Source: Lysobacteraceae bacterium (GTDB lineage Bacteria > Pseudomonadota > Gammaproteobacteria > Xanthomonadales > Xanthomonadaceae). Taken from it: a DNA stretch of 6,095 nucleotides. This document shows, in pieces, positions 5,525 to 6,095 of the stretch; within the stretch, counting starts at the first letter, position 1; the number at the start of each line of letters is the position of its first letter. Under the pieces are notes generated by a model. The model did no database searches, was not told the origin of the DNA, and saw only the letters and a list, made by a program, of their open reading frames with translations. The translations under genes and the position numbers were made by a program. The DNA lies in assembly GCA_004173415.1 (NCBI GenBank), contig SEHC01000272.1, positions 1-6,095 of the forward strand, in the 5' to 3' direction.

Positions 5525-6095
5525 GTACCGACACGCCGCATCGCAGCGGCAGCATCGCCGTCATCGGCCGGCCCAACGTGGGCAAGTCGACGCTCACCAA
5601 TGCGCTGGTCGGGGCCAAGGTGAGCATCGTCTCCAACCGCCCGCAGACCACGCGCCATCGGCTGCTTGGCATCGCCACCTTCCCGGAGGGGCAGATCGCC
5701 CTGGTGGACACGCCGGGCCTGCACAAGCAGGAGGGCAAGTTCTCGGCATCGGCGATGAGCAAGGTGATGAACCGCGCAGCGCGTGGGGCGATCGAAGACG
5801 TCGATGCAGCCCTGATGGTGATCGAGGCCGGGCGCTGGGACGAGGCGGACACCCTGGCCTACAACGTGCTCAGCGACAGCGGCATACCGGTGATGCTGGT
5901 GGTCAACAAGGTCGACCAGATCAAGCTCAAGGCCGAGCTCCTGCCCTTCCTGGGGCGCATCACCGAAGGACGCACCTTCGCCAGCGTGCACCTGATCTCG
6001 GCGCTCAAGCGCAATGGCCTGGAGCAGCTGGTCAAGGACATGCTGGCGCTGCTGCCGGAGGCCCCGCCGATGTTCGGCGAGGACGAGATAACCGA
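5521..6095 (+). CDS. era: GTPase Era (partial, truncated by the window end)
   Basis: Era is an essential GTPase that binds the 3' end of 16S rRNA and checks assembly of the small ribosomal subunit. The window holds the first 191 codons plus two bases. The GTPase domain is complete: GRPNVGKS (16-23), the effector region with PQTTRHR (41-47), DTPG (63-66), NKVD (129-132) and SAL (160-162). The following APPMFGEDEIT marks the linker into the KH RNA-binding domain, which lies beyond the window. The ATG at 5521 overlaps the rnc stop as ATGA, a sign of translational coupling; only a weak GGAT at 5509-5512 precedes it. The rnc-era pairing is widely conserved and joins rRNA cleavage with ribosome assembly in one transcript. 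No damage is seen in the visible part. Confidence 0.97.
   Translation, partial: MSTDTPHRSGSIAVIGRPNVGKSTLTNALVGAKVSIVSNRPQTTRHRLLGIATFPEGQIALVDTPGLHKQEGKFSASAMSKVMNRAARGAIEDVDAALMVIEAGRWDEADTLAYNVLSDSGIPVMLVVNKVDQIKLKAELLPFLGRITEGRTFASVHLISALKRNGLEQLVKDMLALLPEAPPMFGEDEIT

Noticed and set aside
1..6095. CRISPR arrays, insertion sequences, tRNA genes or a novel defence system
   Set aside because: No spaced direct repeats, transposase motifs, terminal inverted repeats or tRNA-like folds were seen, and nearly all the sequence is accounted for by housekeeping genes.

Overview
The window looks like chromosomal core sequence from a GC-rich gammaproteobacterium, most likely the family Xanthomonadaceae (Xanthomonas, Stenotrophomonas, Lysobacter or Luteimonas type). 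The evidence is the high GC content, LepA, LepB and Era proteins that read very like my recollection of the Xanthomonas versions, and the gene order. All genes lie on the + strand. No mobile element, tRNA, rRNA or CRISPR array was seen.

Layout. Bases 1-119 hold the last 38 codons of a gene whose start lies outside the window. By position it may be an anti-sigma factor of the RseA/MucA kind, but the fragment alone does not prove this. Next is a Do-like periplasmic serine protease (mucD, 206-1765) with an intact His-Asp-Ser triad, two PDZ domains and a lipobox-like signal peptide. A gap of about 100 bp carries a perfect 9-bp GC hairpin followed by an extended -10-like box, so a transcription unit may end and a new one begin there. 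That unit would contain lepA (elongation factor 4, from 1867), lepB (signal peptidase I, 3599-4423), a small membrane protein of the DUF4845 type (4453-4851), rnc (RNase III, 4838-5524) and era (from 5521, cut by the window end). The genes from lepB onward are tightly packed. DUF4845 and rnc overlap by 14 bp, and rnc and era share an ATGA.

The main anomaly is at about 3579/3580. LepA matches its family up to the conserved KCYGG motif and then loses its last 40 or so residues and its stop codon. The lepB ribosome binding site follows at once. The missing basic tail is absent from every frame, so this is a collinear deletion and not a simple frameshift. The lepA frame runs on, out of frame, through 644 bp of lepB to a stop at 4240-4242. 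This is either a real lesion that should damage EF4 and interfere with lepB initiation, or an assembly error. The sequence alone cannot decide.

Functionally the window joins envelope quality control (MucD), translation and ribosome function (LepA, Era, RNase III) and protein export (LepB). This is a common housekeeping arrangement in gammaproteobacteria. I see no convincing undescribed system. The points worth a second look are the lepA lesion, the possible lipoprotein anchoring of MucD, an insertion after the GDNRDNS box of LepB, and the pilin-like start of the DUF4845 protein.
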